A stretch of 64,000 bases of DNA. Source: Heliocidaris tuberculata (taxonomy: Eukaryota; Echinodermata; Echinoidea; Camarodonta; Echinometridae). Every line of letters starts with the position of its first letter. The first letter of the stretch is position 1. Of the stretch, positions 54,386-64,000 are shown piece by piece. The stretch spans positions 9,000,307 to 9,064,306 of the forward strand of contig CM046851.1 in the NCBI GenBank assembly GCA_025618425.1, read 5' to 3'. Under the pieces are notes generated by a model, which had not been told where the DNA came from, did no database searches, and saw only the letters and a list, made by a program, of their open reading frames with translations. The translations under genes and the position numbers were made by a program.

Positions 54386-55261
54386 GAACAACACATACAC
54401 ACGCCCATAACAACCTCTACACACAAACACTCATCCCTCCGCCCCCCCTAACACACACACACAATCAACACACACGCGTATGAACATACTGAGCCTGTTT
54501 CATTAATCCGGGGACATAAACTGTAGACTGTTAGTATCGGCAGCAGAATCAATACAATAATTATAACAGTAACTGAGGGAATGAAATTTGTAGAGTCTTT
54601 GAATCACTGTAACCATTTTTTTTTTCAAAACAAAATTATACAAAGGTGCAACAAACTTTACAAAAAATGCGTGGAGGCGCATTTCGCTCTAATGGTACGG
54701 TACACCGATGGATATTATCATGCACTACTACATCATAATCATTTCATAAATATTTGTGTCAGATTTGTAAATCCTCATAATCAGTTTTTGTTATATCAGC
54801 GAAAAAAAACCAAATATAAAATTATTACATTCTGTACACGTATTTTTCAATACAAATATTATCATCCTCATCATTCTGTAACTATATACAAGCATATTTT
54901 CTTAGTTTCATTTAAAGATTTGTTCAGCTCTGGCTGAAATGAATTCATGAAATATTCCTTTAGTTTCAACATGACTAGTTAACATGATATTTCAATACTA
55001 CAATATTCGGCGTGCTATTATTAGGCCTATACAATGTACCGTTTACCTTATGCAGAGTACATTAACTTGAAATAAATATTTAATTCTCATTCTCATAAAC
55101 ATTTGTGATAGGTGATAAAATACATAGTATGATCATAATTAAATTAGCATGTTCAGAGCACTACCAATTTGAGAGCTTTTTACCTTTCAATTCAACATTA
55201 CAATAATAATGTTGTAAAATAGTATGGTCTTGTTATAAGAAAATCTGTTTACTTAACAGTC

Positions 55262-55520
55262 AACCTATAATAAATATAATAATAATAAATAATAATAACG
55301 TTTATTTACCCAGGGTAGCCACTTCAGTTATCAACTGCTCTTCCAGCAGGCCCTGCATAACATAATATGTTATTATTACCCTTCTCCATTCTAATATGCC
55401 AAGCGCCTGGCTAGGAGGCAGAAGGCCCCATTTTTAAAGTCTTTGGTATGACTCGGCCGGGGTTCGAACCCACGACCTCCCGTTCATGAGGCGGGCGCTC
55501 TAACCAACTGAGCCAAAATG
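55262..55520 (-). mobile_element. tRNA-derived SINE
   Basis: On the minus strand the element starts with a tRNA-like head: A box TGGCTCAGTTGG (plus positions 55504-55515) and B box GGTTCGAACCC (around 55460-55470). An anticodon-like loop CTCATGA has a mispaired stem. A tRNA-unrelated body of about 180 bp follows, ending GGGTAAATAAACGTTATTAT and an AAT-type tail (plus 55262-55300). The head plus body and simple-repeat tail fit a SINE rather than a working tRNA gene. Confidence 0.85.
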
Positions 55521-57144
55521 CTTTAGTTTATAAAGGAAATTTTAATCACTGCCTTAGAATCCGAAGAGAAACACTACTCTCTAACAATTAAAGAATGCTC
55601 TTTGTTTTAAATATTAAACAAATAACATGTGTATTAACACCTTTTGGTCATTTCACTTTATTTCTTGACTCTACGGATCAATATTTTTGCGTCACTATAC
55701 GATTATGTTTTGTGTGAAATATTTTGCATGATTTTTCAAACCCTTGCTCTTAACTCTAAATCCATTAAGTATTTACATTCTACATGAGATGCATCCATTT
55801 TCTTATAATATTGTAGAAAAGGCCTTATGCCATACACATGCATATGAAGATACCCGGACAATGTGGTTGAATTATGGCACGCACGCATTTTAGCGCGAAA
55901 CAAGAAACCAAAGAGGGCTCTAAATATTCCTTAATAAAATTATTTGATAGTCCTGTCTTTAAACCATTACAATGGCCTCCCTTTTGGACTATAATAACAA
56001 TACCCTGGCCCGTTATTAACAACTTTACGATGTCAAATGCGAGCACCATAAAATTTGGGTTGTATACATTATACAGGCTTTCATGATACACACCATAATG
56101 TGACATAATCATGTGTATTCTCCTTTATAAGTTTGTTAATTCTCAAGTAAGCAATCTTTTTTCAGGCATAAATAAAATATCAAAATCATGTCATGAATAT
56201 GACATGGAATATAATGCCTTGTAACTAGATGCACATGTGCCTGAATTGCAAATTAACTGGAAAAGGCGTGCATGAATTATGTCGTCATTATACTTCCTAG
56301 TTAAGGATACGAGATATGGGAGATCAGTATGGATTTATTATCTTAGAAACAAATTTTGTTTAACATGCCTAAAAATTTTCGCAACAAGTGTTTGAAATAA
56401 AACTGAATACGAATTGAAAAATCTTGAAAGTTATAGGGTTAAAATATCCCTTTTCATGTACATCTTGGTCAGATGTATGTTTGCTAAAAGAAAGTATATC
56501 ACATAAAATTAAATGTAATTCACTAACAGACAAAAAACATCGAAATTTTAACGATGACAAATTGTATCAAAAATGTCAAAGAAATGAGCTACAGGAAGAG
56601 ATCTACAGCACAAAAAACAAGACATCGTAATCAACTATAGAATCCAATCAATGTTATTACTAAGAGCTATATTGATCGTTTTTATATAAAGAGCGCTTCA
56701 ACCACACATAGTTTTATATTGGAAAGAAGAGAGGAACAACATGTCTTGCTGACATTGGGTCAATATGGTGAACTTGGATGTCAAATATTAATGCACGTCA
56801 AATGTGAAATTTCTTTGAAAGGTGTAATGTGGATTTTTTTTTTTCGAAAAAGATGAAGTTCTTAGCAGAGTATTCGCAAAATAGAAGTATCAGTATGCAC
56901 TGAATTTAAACCAGGTTTTCTACAGGTGATATTTAAGCTATTTTGCCCAAAAATTTCTCTGTTTTGACACACATTTTCTGTATTTACAAAACGACCAATC
57001 TGGAATGATTTTTAAAATTTTTCTTGAATATGTTAAATGTAAACAGTAATATTCTTAACACAATTAAAACACGTTACTACATAAGCATTCACTGCTTTTT
57101 ACATACGAAATACTTGCTTGGATTAAATAAGAATTTAGTCAATG

Positions 57145-57154
57145 TTTATTTATT
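57145..57154 (-). promoter_or_regulatory. Candidate polyadenylation signals for the minus-strand gene
   Basis: Two overlapping AATAAA hexamers on the minus strand (plus TTTATT at 57145-57150 and 57149-57154), about 25 bases after the stop codon at 57178-57180. If used, the 3' UTR would be very short, so a later site is also possible. Confidence 0.35.
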
Positions 57155-57177
57155 TTACTGGTAATTTATATGTTATC

Positions 57178-57379
57178 TTATATCTTCGATGTTTTCACCA
57201 TATCATCTTTTACATTCACTATTTCATATTCATCTTCTTCATATTGAAAATGGAAGTTCTGATATATGTCCGTTGATTGTCTAGTGAGAGAACTGTATCC
57301 GTTGCCGTCTGCCGATGGGTCATTCTGCTTTGTCAGGGTTTTGTCTACTGATACAGGGGTATTCTCAGCTTTATCAGAT
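57178..57379 (-). CDS. Last exon: cytoplasmic tail with tyrosine motifs
   Basis: Acceptor TTTTAATTTCAG on the minus strand. It encodes SDKAENTPVSVDKTLTKQND, PSADGNGYSSLTRQSTDIYQ, NFHFQYEEDEYEIVNVKDDM and VKTSKI, then TAA. YSSL, YQNF and YEIV are spaced by 7 and 8 residues, roughly the spacing of ITAM pairs, though the middle motif ends in Phe. YQN fits the Grb2-SH2 pYxN consensus. There is no catalytic domain. Confidence 0.85.
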
Positions 57380-58836
57380 CTGAAATTAAAAGGATGGTAC
57401 CTCAAATGTAATTGCTTTACAAACGGCTTATATGGTTTACACAACATAATGAATTTATCTGACGGTTAATTCATTTTTGATACTTTGTGTGCGGAGATTA
57501 TGAAGAGTACTGAATGAGAAACTTACCTTTAATACCAACCCAACCTATTTAAGGAAGCTAAGGTTCATATTCAAAACCCATGAAATCCCTTTACAACAGT
57601 GTAAATTACACGGAAAACGCAATTCTAAATATTTGGCGCTTTAATTCAAACGTTCATAAATCCGAAAATGAATCAGGCTTCTTAATTTCGATATTGAAGA
57701 AAAATCACAATTCCCAAAATAAACTAAGGTCCATCATTCCATATCATTTTCAAAATTACGGACGAAAAATTACGGACGAAAAATCGAAGTGTGGAGATAG
57801 CGGAGTGTCGAAACATCGGGGTGTCAAAACATCGGACTAGTGATTCTGTGAAAGATAAGGGTGTTGGAAGAGGTTACATGAAATTGTGGTATTTCCCACA
57901 GTTCGTTTACTCCGAAGGTTCGTTACTCTGAAGGTTCATAAATACAAAGGTACGTAATCCCGAAAAACTAGGGGTTCATAATTCCGAAGGTTCATATTCC
58001 GAAAATGTAATAAAACCCTACATCTTTTTTTTTCTCGGAATTACGAAACTTCTGAATAATGAACCCAATTTCATTTCCGGCATTGTAAACCCTTTTTCAT
58101 TCTTTGAAATACGAATCTTATTTCATTTTCGGAATTATGAACCCTATTTCATTTTCGCAATTTTGAACTTTCTTATCATAAACGAAAGGGTTCGGAATAA
58201 CGAACCTTCGATGTAATGCAACAAATGCTCGGAATTATGAACCTCCTGGTATGGGAAATTTGTGTTTCGGAATTATGAACCTTCGGGAAAACGAGTGTCC
58301 CCGTTGGAAGATAGGGGTGTTAAAACATAGGTGTATTTGGTATGCTTGATTAAATGAATAGTATAATGAAATAAAACTGAATTTGGAAGTAATCATGCGA
58401 TGGTCTTGTGTGAGTTGCAGAAAAGGAACGAATTTTTACCTTCTGCGTTTGTAGATGTACAAGGAGACAATGATGATTATGATGATAAGCATGATAAGAA
58501 CGACTGGTACGGTTGATGTGATCGTCACGGTCATTTTGTTTGAAATGTCAGCATCTTTAGAAATTAAGAGAATAAAAAAATAATATAAATGAAAGCAATA
58601 TTAACGCATGTAGCATTCGGTATAAAAACGCATTTGAAACAAAATATTATAATGTGTTGCGTTTTGTTAAATAAAAGCGAAAAAAGAAGAGGTCTTTCTA
58701 ATAAAAAGATGGCGCCTTTTCAGTTACAAGGGCTTGAACAGTGTAATAATGTCATTGTTATTGGATACAATAAAAAAAATATTTCGCACAATACAGTCCA
58801 CACTCTCCATTTTATAGGCGACACGTACTAAATCAA

Positions 58837-58882
<46 letters not shown>

Positions 58883-61800
58883 TATGATGTTAATGTTATC
58901 AAGTGGTAGCCTAATATTACTTTGTTAGTTATCATTCGGGTATTCAAAACACTTTATCCTAGTCATAGGCGCTTGGAAGAGAATTCAACGTTCATAATTT
59001 GCTTATTTACAGTTTTGAATCAGCGAGTAATTCAATTCAATTCAATTCAATTTTATTTCGCAAGATAAAATCAATATACATGGTAACAATAGATTAAAAT
59101 ACATATACAAAATTATGCGGGGCTTTTCATGAAGGTTAAAAAACCTGTAGTATTTGGATCGCCCATTAGACAATAGAAAAAGAGAACCAAATTATTTAGG
59201 CACAAAAACAATATAATGCACCTAAACACACACAAACACCAACAACAGAAAAAAAAGGAATTGAAAAAAAAAAGACAAACAAAAAGGAGGAAAAAGAAGA
59301 AAAAATGTAAGGGAATTCGAATATAACATCGTAATTAACTGTGATAATTAATAATTATTTACTAAAAATGTTTTATATTTTTTCCTAAAGGAAGATACAA
59401 ATTGTGATTTTGTTATGTCATGGGGAATAATATTCCAATGTTTAGGACCTGTGTAACTCATTGACTTAGCTTCATGACTTGATTTAATGGACCATAAATG
59501 AAATTTGTTTGAAGATCTAGTATTATAATTATGAACTTGACTATTATATTGAAAGATGTCTAAAAAAAGGGGTAGGTAATAAGCTATGTTTATATTTATA
59601 CATGAACGTTGCAATTTCTTGCTTATTTATATCAGATATATTTAATAATGATAATTTCTTGAAAATAGGAGCAGATGGCGATAAATAGTGAGAATTAGTA
59701 GCTATTCTTAAACATTTCTTTTGAAGTTTAAATAATGTGTCTAATTCAGTTTGAGTTGCATTTGTAGCCCATACAATATTACAGAGTAAGCTTCGCATTA
59801 AATCATAAAATATCATCAATGTTCTTACCTTTAAGTTTAATGGGTTTCATCGCTGGTCCATCGACGTAGTAAAAATCCTACGATAAGAAAATGGAAATAT
59901 TAAATCCTAAAGAGTGACAAGGCTTGTCGTTTCAAACCATTTATACCTAGCGATCAGTTGTAGCATATTGCTTCGAAAAAGACAAACTCATGTAATGTTC
60001 ACATTTTTAATTTTTTTTTTTAATCTGAGCGTTACAAGACTACTACAGCCGAATTTTTACTCCTGGAAATTCCCCCTGCAAGACAAACATTCCCTTCAAG
60101 ATTTACCCCAACTATCCTAGGGGTAGTTGTCCCAGGGGGTAATTGTTGGAGTTTTTTGTCGCCGGAGCTAGTAGTTGTCCTCTAAGCTAGTTGTCCGGGG
60201 TGATAATCCAGGGGATAGTTGTCCTAGATTTTAATCCGAGATGGTATAGCCAACAGTATTTGATATCATTACTATAAACATGTAGTATAGGGATGTGAAG
60301 TATGGGATAATCCATTAAATGTATATGCATTGAAATATAAAGAATTTTCGTTTTTAATACTCTAACACTTTGAATAAAAAAAGTAAATGACATACGGATG
60401 CAGTTAACTAGAATAACGGCTAATCAGTTGTGCCAGTGGTATGTGATTATACAGAGAAGAAAGAAAGAAGCTCTCTACGAAATAAACCTACCCCTTCTTG
60501 GCCGGTCGGTGAATACACTCGGAGAAAACAGGTGTAATAACCCCCAGCATTGAGAGGACCGTTGGTAGCGTGGAGGGTAGAAGCAGTGACGGTATCTCGT
60601 CTTATTCTTTGTTCATCATTTGCTTCATTCCCCATGTCGCATTCCGATTGAACCTCGGTCAGGGATCCGATTGTGATGGTATTGTTGGCTGGTAGTCTGT
60701 TGTATTTTAAGAAGACAGTATCCTCGTAACTAGTTTGTATGTCTATTATTTCATGTGAATAAAATAGGATAGGTTGTACAATATATAGATGTATTGTGTA
60801 GTTTTTTAAAGTAGATATTCATTGATTTTTAAAACTGACTTAAGTTTCATTATTGCGTAGGTGAAGCTTAGACCGGACAAGTTTGTCAAAATTCGACGCT
60901 TGCAAACATTCGAAGTAATGATTATTATCAATTACAAACTGCTAAAATACAGCCCCGACATAGCACCTGAACAGCTCTCCGAAAGCCGCTGAAATGTGTG
61001 ACGTCAAAGAGAGGACGTTAATTGCACAAGCAGACGATGTCCCATAACATGTCACATATTTTCAGTGCCTGTTTTGTCATCTTCTCTTCAGTAATTTCAC
61101 TTCACTAGCATTAGTCTATTATGTTTAATCCATATATTGCCTCACTCTAAACCCCGTGCATGGGTTTATTTGGATGGAAAATGAAGCGTTACAGGAATAA
61201 AGGAATCAGTTGCTTGTAAACAAAATAGACGCCATTGCATTCACAGCTGCATACACCGCTGGACGTTCGGCGTTGAATGAGGGATAAATACCGTCCTTGC
61301 AATCATTCAGCGGGCTTTTCAATTTGAAAGTGTGGTTTCTTTGATTGTTCATTAACCCTCATCCTATATATTTACCAAAAAAAAGATTTCAGTAATCAGA
61401 ATCTGTTTCATTCCCATTTTAGAATGGTGTGAAATATGGGCACGTTTGAATACACTAAATTCTTTATAATTTGAGAAATAACTGCACTGCACTTATGTTC
61501 ATTCTTTATGGGACGTCGTCTGCTTGGACAGGATTGTTCCTTTATTGACGTCATTGAAACATTGTTATTTTTTTGGCGAAGCGCTTGTATATCGCAGATG
61601 CTGGGAGGTAGTTTTATTTGTATTATTGTTTAATTACCTGATATGTAGTTGACTTTAAACTGATACGATTGCTATCTGTTAACTTGCCAGTTTCTAGTGA
61701 TACATTATTTATCATATTTGTGATTTTCTTTGAATGTGTACTTTAAATTTTTATTTGTATTTTTTAATTTGACGAGATTCTTCCCGGCAGTCTGGCGAAT

Positions 61801-63148
61801 GGTATAGCTATTAAAGAGCAGGCACGACATGTTACGTGTTTACAGAAAATACGCCAAGCTGTCCATATTTAGCATACGTGAGTATGGTACATTAGAGATC
61901 CTGTGCAAAAAAATCTCATGAAAAAAGTTCTATACTAAATTATCGATTTTTTAAATGAAAGGGAACTGTTCAAGGAAAAAAAAAATGAAGAAAAAAAAAA
62001 AACTTTGAAAACTTTAACACTGTAATTAGACCCAAATGTTTCATTTTTTCTCAAAATATCCTGTTTCTGGGTATTTTGTCACGAATCGTGTACATAACCA
62101 AACACACGCTCGCGCACACACGCGCACACCCACACGCGCACACACCCACACACACGCGCACATAGGTCTGGCCATGCCGACCACATGTTCTTCCCTGATG
62201 GTGGAAGCGCAGCCCACAAAGAGATCGAGACACTGCACGGCGATATATAGCCTGTTGTCGTGATTACCGGCAGGGTCCCCCTCTTTATTCTTAAGAAAAG
62301 GAATGATTGATACAGCATTATATGAAACCATCTGACTTACGTATGGAACACTAACGCCCTGAAAGGAATTCCTATCTGGTCTTTGGAGATGTAGTAGTCC
62401 CTTGTATTGACAATGCTGTAGGCATCGTCGCCGGTATCGATAGTGGTCGATGAATTGTGGAGTTGAACAACGACAAATTCAAAACAGCTGTGATAAGGGA
62501 GTTAGGAAATGAAGGTTTATTTTGAATAATTGAAGATAGAATCTTCAAGAAGTCCTAGCATATTTATAGACAATTTCAAGATACATTGGTGTATTATTTT
62601 TTAATGAATCATGAAAGACATAACTGATAGGCCTATCTTGAAATATGGTCAAATTGGGTTAGTATCCAAATTTGAAGTTCTGTTTTATTTATGGTAGACT
62701 GTACTCAATATTGGCCCTGATCGTAAAACACAGGCCTAATAAGAAAACTTGTGTAATGTTAATACAAAATAATTGGTTTGTGTCCGTATTCACTCAAACA
62801 AAAGAAGGAAAGATTAACTTGAAAAAAGGTTATTTAACCGTGCTACTTGACAAAACGAAAGAATAAACAATTATGTTTTTCGTTATTGTTGTTTGTTTTT
62901 CAATTCATGGAAAACCGGTACTGGTCATTCGAGTGACAGGCATGGCACATGGGATGTTTCATGAGAAACTAATTTCAAAATCTTTCTAAAAATACTAAAT
63001 ATGTAGAATAAGTATTATACCTGATGACTCCGTTGGATTCGTGATAGGAAGGCATGATGATTTCAAAACTAAACTGACCAATTCTATCATCGGCTGCGAA
63101 CAGAATTGGAGGTCTTACATGAACTAATGGAAGAGAAGGTGGAGAAGA
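57178..63148 (-). CDS. Type I membrane protein with RPTP-like juxtamembrane ectodomain and short Tyr-rich tail (3' part)
   Basis: Minus-strand exons, in order: 63148-63021, 62487-62341, 60696-60492, 59877-59829, 58554-58440, 57379-57178. All have AG/GT borders and the phases agree throughout, giving 281 residues and a stop. Residues 1-176 form a fibronectin-III-like, membrane-proximal ectodomain: F-x-FEIIMP...NG-x-IS-C-FEFVVVQL, then DDAY...YYI, then GGYYTCFLRVYSPTG. This pattern is seen in receptor tyrosine phosphatases. It has two N-glycosylation sequons (NSS, NNT) and three Cys. A hydrophobic helix at about 190-211 ends in stop-transfer KRRR. The 66-residue last exon carries YSSL, YQNF and YEIV and no phosphatase domain. 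The 5' end of the gene is beyond the window. The family name is inferred; the exon structure is well supported. Confidence 0.8.
57380..58439 (-). other. Intron of the minus-strand gene
   Basis: Contains the long AATTCCGAA-module repeat at 57898-58306 and otherwise AT-rich unique sequence. Confidence 0.8.
57898..58306. repeat. Long inverted array of AATTCCGAA modules
   Basis: At least a dozen modules of GGTTCATAATTCCGAA type. They face right in the left part (57900-58015) and appear as TTCGGAATTATGAACC in the right part (58040-58306), so the array is a large imperfect palindrome with the turn near 58030. The outer right part matches 36246-36350 in reverse complement. Modules are separated by short spacers such as AAATGAAAT. 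Confidence 0.85.
58440..58554 (-). CDS. Exon: transmembrane helix
   Basis: Acceptor ATTTCTAAAG, donor AGAAG|GTAAAA on the minus strand. It reads DADISNKMTVTITSTVPVVL, then IMLIIIIIIVSLYIY and the basic stop-transfer KRR. The hydrophobic stretch is about 20 residues. Phase 1 in and phase 2 out agree with both neighbours. Confidence 0.9.
58839..58880. repeat. (AT)n microsatellite
   Basis: About twenty AT units. A similar run is at 44761-44793 in a PKG intron. Confidence 0.95.
59030..59820 (-). mobile_element. 5'-truncated, frameshifted non-LTR retrotransposon (LINE) 3' end
   Basis: On the minus strand, 59819-59544 encodes a reverse-transcriptase C-terminal tail: LLCNIVWATNATQTELDTLF, KLQKKCLRIATNS, PLF-like and 'ATFMYKYKHSLLP'. 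In a shifted frame 59614-59348 continues with VHNYNTRSSNKFHL, YTGPKHWNIIPHDI and SFRKKYKTFL. This order of motifs (LQKK-x-x-RI, MYKY...LP, YNTR, GP-x-x-WN, F-x-x-x-YK) is typical of the C-terminus of LINE ORF2. The element ends with an AATAAAATTGAATTG repeat tail (plus 59031-59056). One frameshift and the lack of the catalytic region mean it is dead. Confidence 0.85.
59829..59877 (-). CDS. Exon: short juxtamembrane segment
   Basis: Only 49 bases: acceptor TTCTTATCGTAG, donor AAAG|GTAAGA on the minus strand. It encodes DFYYVDGPAMKPIKLK, comparable to the last strand of RPTP juxtamembrane fibronectin-like modules (S-x-P-x-x-KP-(I/F)). The donor is within about 10 bases of the LINE insertion edge. 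Confidence 0.8.
59878..60491 (-). other. Intron
   Basis: Contains a GTTGTCC-rich patch at about 60115-60230 (GGGGTAGTTGTCCCAG, TTTTGTCGCCGGAGCTAG, AGTTGTCCGGGG) that echoes the TCGCCGGAG end of the telomere-like elements. Otherwise unremarkable. Confidence 0.7.
60492..60696 (-). CDS. Exon: ectodomain, RPTP-like C-terminal strands
   Basis: Acceptor AAAATACAACAG, donor GGG|GTAGGT on the minus strand. It encodes TLPANNTITIGSLTEVQSEC, a charged loop (NEANDEQRIRR), then LHATNGPLNAGGYYTCFLRV and YSPTGQEG. The (P)LNAG-x-YY-x-x-FLRVYS segment is the part most like receptor phosphatase ectodomains. Confidence 0.85.
60697..62340 (-). other. Intron
   Basis: AT-rich. An AC/CGCACA microsatellite occupies about 62098-62163. 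No gene was recognised; the ORFs over 62036-62331 derive from the microsatellite. Confidence 0.85.
62098..62163. repeat. (AC)/(GCAC) microsatellite
   Basis: Alternating CACACA and CGCGCACA units with potential for left-handed DNA. Confidence 0.9.
62341..62487 (-). CDS. Exon: ectodomain, middle strands
   Basis: Acceptor CCCTTATCACAG, donor CATAC|GTAAGT on the minus strand. It encodes SCFEFVVVQLHNSSTTIDTG, DDAYSIVNTRDYYISKDQIG and IPFRALVFH, with one N-glycosylation sequon. Phases match both neighbours. Confidence 0.85.
63021..63148 (-). CDS. Exon: ectodomain, first strands seen
   Basis: Acceptor CTGATTTTACAG, donor ATCAG|GTATAA on the minus strand. It encodes SSPPSLPLVHVRPPILFAAD then DRIGQFSFEIIMPSYHESNG and VI. 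The F-x-(F/V)-x-(I/L)-x-(M/L)P-x-x-x-x-x-NG-x-I pattern begins the RPTP-like membrane-proximal module. The gene continues 5' beyond 63149, and upstream exons are outside the window or unrecognised. Confidence 0.82.
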
Positions 63149-64000
63149 CTGTAAAATCAGAAATCGTACAAAAATGTGAAGTGCAAAAGAAGACCAAAAA
63201 GAAAAAAAAATGCTTGAGGAGTGGACTGACGTTATATAATTGACACTTTAGGATTTACTTTTTCTTTGTATTTTTCACGTTGGTTGGAATATTTTTTGTT
63301 CTACTTTTTTCGTTTCATTTACTGTGGATTGCCAAAACTGTTTTCCAGTCTTTAGACCTAAGTATGTAGAACAATTACATTAAACATGGTAATCCCTTTT
63401 CCATACTCGATTTAAATTTTGAATTGAATGGATTGAAATCGTTCATATTGTTTTGGCTTCATTGTCTTAATTATAGGTACAGTTTTACAGCACAAATTTA
63501 GGAATGCAAGACATCCCCCCCCCCAAAAAAAAAAAAAAAAAACATACGGAAATAGACAACTAAAACCAATGGGTGTGGGAGCAAGGCATGTCATTTCACA
63601 TAAATACTTTTAAGTTGACCAAACTTATAGTGACTTGGAAAGCAAGCCTTAATCATGTTAATAGCAAATTGCTCCGAAAGTAAAAGGGGAACGCAAAGAA
63701 GCAGACTCGTTAAACTCTGAACGAAATCGGACAACAATTAAAAGAAATTTATTGACTTTTGAAAGTTGCTATCATATTATGGGATTTCTAATTGGCCGAA
63801 TCGGTAATGTCAATATAATAAAGTGGTGGACAACGGACCTATTTGTTCCAACTCACAAAACGACTAAGATGTCATTTTTTCCAAAGGTATTTATTGGTAG
63901 GATCATTTTCTTTTTGGAAGATCTAAAATAATAATCCATAACACTTTTAGTAATGCCTAGAGGGAAGAGGCTTAGGAGAAAACAGAATATAATGATATTT
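63149..64000. other. Probable intron of the minus-strand gene
   Basis: AT-rich with a C run followed by an A run at 63513-63541. No exon was recognised up to the window edge. Confidence 0.6.

Larger units (their letters stand above)
51759..57177. other. Region between two convergent genes
   Basis: AT-rich, no recognisable gene. Contains a palindromic short-unit repeat at 52256-52418, a GA tract and AC-rich stretch at 54172-54480, and a tRNA-derived SINE at 55262-55520. Part of it may be an extended PKG 3' UTR or the 3' UTR of the minus-strand gene. Confidence 0.75.
58555..59828 (-). other. Intron containing AT microsatellite and LINE relic
   Basis: Holds a (TA)n microsatellite at about 58839-58880 and a truncated non-LTR retrotransposon filling about 59030-59820. 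Confidence 0.85.

Noticed and set aside
55441..55520. A tRNA-Met (CAT anticodon) gene on the minus strand
   Set aside because: The A and B boxes are good, but the anticodon stem has a mispair, and the head continues into a SINE body with a simple-repeat tail.
1..64000. CRISPR arrays, bacterial operons or phage
   Set aside because: Spliced exons, polyadenylation signals, SINEs and LINE relics show animal nuclear DNA. The direct repeats lack unique spacers of constant size.

Overview
The window is a 64 kb piece of an AT-rich, intron-rich animal genome. All recognisable coding sequence is in short exons with GT-AG borders, separated by introns full of microsatellites, tRNA-derived SINE-like pieces, hairpin (MITE-like) elements and poly-G/poly-C runs. 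The protein sequences and the style of the repeats (for example ends reading TTAAAGGGAAAGTC) suggest an invertebrate deuterostome, most likely an echinoderm such as a sea urchin. That assignment is inference, because no marker gene settles it.

Plus strand, 19663-51094: fifteen phase-compatible exons encode 594 residues of a cGMP-dependent protein kinase (PKG, PRKG1/foraging type). It has tandem cyclic-nucleotide-binding domains A and B, the complete AGC-family catalytic domain and the C-terminal tail with its stop codon. The N-terminal leucine zipper and autoinhibitory segment were not found. They presumably lie upstream of base 1, which would make bases 1-19662 mostly a large intron.

Minus strand, 63148-57178: six phase-compatible exons encode the last 281 residues of a type I membrane protein. 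The extracellular part resembles the fibronectin-like membrane-proximal region of receptor tyrosine phosphatases. It is followed by one transmembrane helix and a short tail of about 70 residues rich in tyrosine motifs, with no phosphatase domain. The two genes converge, with about 6 kb between their stop codons.

The most unusual structures are: (1) a tandem array of three decayed copies of the 5' part of PKG exon 4 with its splice acceptor, just upstream of the working exon; (2) tandem decayed copies of the PKG C-terminal coding segment in its own 3' UTR; (3) the phosphatase-less receptor; (4) a hairpin element family with three copies, each within about 85 bp of a PKG exon; (5) a 0.4 kb foldback element made of GCGTA motifs; (6) two oppositely oriented elements with (TTAGGG)-like cores bounded by CCGGCGACAATT-type ends; and (7) a strong bias of GA tracts to the plus strand.
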